Source: an uncultured Mediterraneibacter sp. | Lineage (GTDB): Bacteria > Bacillota > Clostridia > Lachnospirales > Lachnospiraceae | Assembly (NCBI GenBank): GCA_944384505.1 | Contig: CALWTQ010000040.1 | Coordinates: 1-33,164 of the forward strand | DNA: 33,164 nt | Reading direction: 5' to 3' | Shown: piece after piece, positions 32,866 to 33,164 of the stretch | Layout of the letters: every line of letters begins with the position of its first letter | How positions within the stretch are numbered: the stretch's first letter is position 1 | Notes under the pieces: model-generated | Database searches by the model: none | Seen by the model: the letters and a program-made list of their open reading frames with translations, nothing else | What the model was told of the DNA's origin: nothing | Translations under genes and position numbers: made by a program

Positions 32866-33164
32866 GTTCAGCTATAAAGTTCACTAACTTCCATATCCAA
32901 AACATCCGAAAACATCACCCTTATTAAGACGTATTCTGCGGGAATGGAGGATGACTCGGGGCTTCGCTCCAGGGGATAAGGGAAACTAAGAAGTTCCGGC
33001 TGCGGATTAGATGCAAGGACAGGAGGAGAGCAACTCGCTTCGCTCAGACAATCTCCCCTCCTGCCCTAACATCCGCAGCCGGAACTCCAAGTTTCTCTAA
33101 TCCCCTTCCGAAGGCGCCCGTCGCCATCCTCCATCCCCGCAGAATTTTTCTCGAAATGGGGCTG
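32866..33164 (+). repeat. Structured intergenic repeat, copy G (forward, cut by window end)
   Basis: The left terminal repeat begins at 32866 directly after the fructokinase stop. Hairpin I is complete, 32935-33143. It shares the stem type of copy E, but where E has a G-C pair at the base of the inner stem (TTGCGG with CCGCAA) this copy has a C-G pair (TTCCGG with CCGGAA). The rest of the element lies beyond the window. Confidence 0.92.

Overview
The window reads as a chromosome segment from a sporulating gut-type Clostridia, most likely Lachnospiraceae. The grounds are the Gram-positive style AGGAGG ribosome sites, a YlmC/YmxH sporulation protein, a Csp-like subtilase, a redox Hsp33, a DUF975/CmpB-type membrane protein and a MacAB-like efflux operon without any outer-membrane partner. 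Genus is inferred from family content, not from a marker gene. No rRNA, tRNA, CRISPR array, insertion-sequence transposase or phage gene was seen.

Layout. 1-524 is an intergenic repeat copy (A), followed by a PHP-domain phosphoesterase gene (644-1459) and repeat copy B (1503-2103). 2199-7013 carries a methyltransferase, hslO, nadE and a molybdopterin-binding protein; the last three are tightly packed and end in a clear terminator. A Csp-like subtilase and an amidohydrolase follow, then repeat copy C (10238-11004). 11094-16361 holds a two-subunit ABC exporter with one degenerate ATP site, a NUDIX hydrolase, a flavodoxin-like protein and an NMN adenylyltransferase-like protein. 16374-24604 is mainly on the minus strand: hemolysin III family protein, carbamate kinase, a DUF975/CmpB membrane protein, repeat fragment D, a small membrane protein, and a MacB-type permease, MacA-type adaptor and ATPase operon. 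Divergent from the efflux operon is a short regulator plus membrane-protein operon (24814-25502) with three phased operator-like repeats at its promoter. Repeat copies E and F flank a DUF3783 gene. 27304-32863 is a plus-strand run of housekeeping and metal-handling genes: ymxH, nrdR, truA, exonuclease III, two CobW-type GTPases (one with a large histidine-rich metal-binding stretch, one degenerate and fused to a YcgQ-like domain) and a fructokinase. Repeat copy G runs off the end.

The most striking feature is the repeat family. Seven copies in 33 kb (about 560-770 bp when full length) share imperfect terminal inverted repeats and an elaborate base-paired interior: a roughly 210-nt hairpin I, a short GC-rich hairpin II and a domain III that may carry a further hairpin IIIb. 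The stems differ in sequence between copies but keep pairing through compensatory changes, while the apical loops stay conserved. In copy E the 22-nt loops of hairpins I and IIIb are complementary to each other over their whole length, apart from one G-U pair, which suggests a kissing interaction. Most copies lie just after stop codons. I see no protein encoded in them. They look like a non-autonomous, structured mobile repeat or a large non-coding RNA family that I cannot match to a named class.
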